Shown piece by piece: positions 62,720-64,000 of a DNA stretch of 64,000 nt (position 1 is the stretch's first letter; each line of letters opens with the position of its first letter). The position numbers were made by a program, and so were the translations under genes. The stretch spans positions 7,440,001 to 7,504,000 of the forward strand of contig OZ176055.1 of assembly GCA_964247055.1 (NCBI GenBank), read 5' to 3'. Source of the stretch: Paragordius varius (Eukaryota > Nematomorpha). The notes below the pieces were generated by a model. The model saw only the letters and a program-made list of their open reading frames with translations. It was not told where the DNA came from and made no database searches.

Positions 62720-62870
62720 CAGTATGTATTTTAATGGTATCTCTATAGTTGGGCAATTTGCAACACAGTGTGTATGGAAAAAAAAGGAAATATTATTTTA
62801 TTCCCCATACCACTGTGTTGCAAATTGCCCAACTATAGTGTAAAATAAGCAACCATTAAAATTCATACTG
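62720..62870. mobile_element. Short palindromic MITE, TA-flanked
   Basis: Partner of 49,410-49,562; same arms around gttgggcaatttgcaacaca. Confidence 0.8.
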
Positions 62871-62958
62871 TAATGCTTCTTTTTTTCATTAGCAACATTT
62901 AATATTGTATTGTTCAGCATAAAATAAATAAATAATGCATTAATTAAATTTATAGATT

Positions 62959-63277
62959 TTACGGGAAAAATAAATTGTCATTACCACAACTTTCCATCAA
63001 TTTTCTTGAATTACAAACGGCATTTTTGGGACAACCATCGCATGAACGGACATTGCTTCTACTGTAAGGCTTTTCCAATGGTGGCATATTACCCCTAATG
63101 CAAAAGGCAAATGCTTTGAATCTTATACATATTAGCACTAATATGTAAAAAAGATTTTTTAAGATTAGAAGCTAGAATATAAAATCATTACGCGGGATAA
63201 TAATTGCATATATAATGAATATTATTTCCACATTTCGCTTTGGCACATCCAAGTAATTTGGTTGAACCCCATACAAT
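62959..63277 (-). CDS. CAP/SCP (antigen-5, venom-allergen-like) protein, last two exons
   Basis: Minus-strand exons 63,277-63,192 and 63,094-62,959, joined in phase 2 (donor gtaatg, acceptor attag). The first encodes IVWGSTKLLGCAKAKCGNN, then IHYICNYYPA; with the next exon this completes the CAP signature CNYYPAGNM. The second encodes the cysteine-rich tail (MPPLEKPYSRSNVRSC, DGCPKNAVCNSRKLMESC) and ends NLFFP before the stop. The first visible exon starts in phase 0 where the family has the conserved HFTQ, so the rest of the CAP domain and any signal peptide should lie upstream, not recognised before base 64,000. CAP proteins are secreted; in blood feeders and venoms they are common saliva components. 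Specific function unknown. Confidence 0.82.
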
Positions 63278-64000
63278 CTACAATTATTTGTAATATTTGT
63301 AATTTACAATACAACCGTTGTCGTATAAAAATTAATTCTTACAATACAGTAGTGTATGATTTCCAATTGTTATAACTAAAAAACTTCTTTTCTTACTCTT
63401 AAATCAGCTTGTTATTATTATTGAGCTGGCAATTCCATATGCGTAAATCTTTTACAATATTTTGTTTACTAAATTATTGCTTTGGAAAACCATGTTCCGT
63501 AATTTATTTTTATAGGTTTTTTATAATCAAACTAATTGGAAATTCAATTATAGACATGGTTTTGCATCCGGGGTACTTATGGTGGCCATAATAAAAGAAC
63601 ATCCCTGAGTTTAGTCATATGTTACTACAAATAAGTAAGAGACCTCGACTAAAATACTAAAACAATTAATATGACAAGATCCCATTTTGTGCAAGGCATT
63701 AAACGACAAATAGGTACAAGTTATCATCGCTAAAAACTGGCGTCCTACATTATTTAATGATCCGTCAAAATCAATGCCTGAAAAACATTTACGGTACGCA
63801 TTGCTTTCTAACTAATCTGAAGAAACTGGCTTTTGAAAATCGTTCACTGATAGCAATACATGGTGAACATGCTTTAAAAGATTTAAATGTTGTAATCTAA
63901 ATGTGAAATGCACGCTCTGGTACACCTAGGGTTGTGCTGACCAAGTCGTGACCCGGTCAGTGACCATTTATTTTTTGACCATGGTCATTTAAAAAAACAG
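63278..64000. other. Intron or 5' part of the CAP gene; nothing else certain
   Basis: No further CAP exon recognised. A plus-strand open stretch at about 63,730-63,900 (QNQCLKNIYG, LTNLKKLAFENRSLIAIHGE) has moderately protein-like composition but no start, no known family and no partner. The last 70 bases contain palindromic gaccaagtcgtgacccggtc and gaccatggtc, possibly a transposon end cut by the window. Confidence 0.35.

Noticed and set aside
63409-63591. 60-residue plus-strand frame near the right edge
   Set aside because: Composition is that of AT-rich intron sequence; no homology or partner recognised.

Overview
AT-rich, intron-rich animal DNA packed with DNA transposons. The gene structures (short exons, GT-AG introns, many of about 50-500 bases), the ZBED5-like hAT elements, the Helitron-like repeats and the family content (CAP/antigen-5, reprolysin-like proteins, Asn-rich secreted-type proteins) suggest an arthropod. 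A parasitic copepod (sea louse) is my best guess, but that is an inference I could not test.

Layout. 1-4,900: MITEs, a 21-bp minisatellite, and an inverted remnant (promoter plus signal-peptide exon) of the metalloprotease-like gene found further right. 4,900-9,940 (minus): N-myristoyltransferase (NMT), with a dead tandem copy at 5.2-6.7 kb and an intact 4-exon gene at 7.6-9.9 kb. A third, inverted and broken NMT copy lies at 21.4-22.4 kb. 10-13.6 kb: MITEs with TTAA ends and a LINE scrap. 14.0-18.9 kb (minus): a complete 9-exon mitochondrial carnitine/acylcarnitine carrier gene, with a hAT transposon (perfect 8-bp target duplication) and a tRNA-like SINE in intron 5. 25.2-31.7 kb: a large Helitron-like element built of ~160-bp monomers, into which a Ty3/gypsy LTR retrotransposon (now a fossil) inserted.

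32.1-62.9 kb: a tandem segmental duplication. Each unit holds, on the plus strand, an 11-exon gene for a secreted reprolysin-like (M12B, ADAMTS-type) protein and, on the minus strand, a Cys-rich/Asn-rich gene. The two metalloprotease-like genes (32,566-40,607 and 51,827-57,257) assemble to 518 and 499 codons with consistent intron phases and no internal stop. Both keep the three zinc-binding histidines and the Met-turn, but both have Gln in place of the catalytic Glu (HQILHNLGISHD). They look like expressed pseudoproteases. The last two exons of a CAP/antigen-5 gene lie at 62,959-63,277 (minus), with a decayed copy at 42.3-42.6 kb. Secreted pseudoproteases, CAP proteins and Cys/Asn-rich proteins side by side suggest a secreted-effector cluster expanding by duplication.

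Comparing the two units shows which insertions came later. The Helitron-like copies and the palindromic minisatellite are only in unit 1. The 1.66-kb hAT at 59.2 kb is only in unit 2, and unit 1 keeps the matching empty site.
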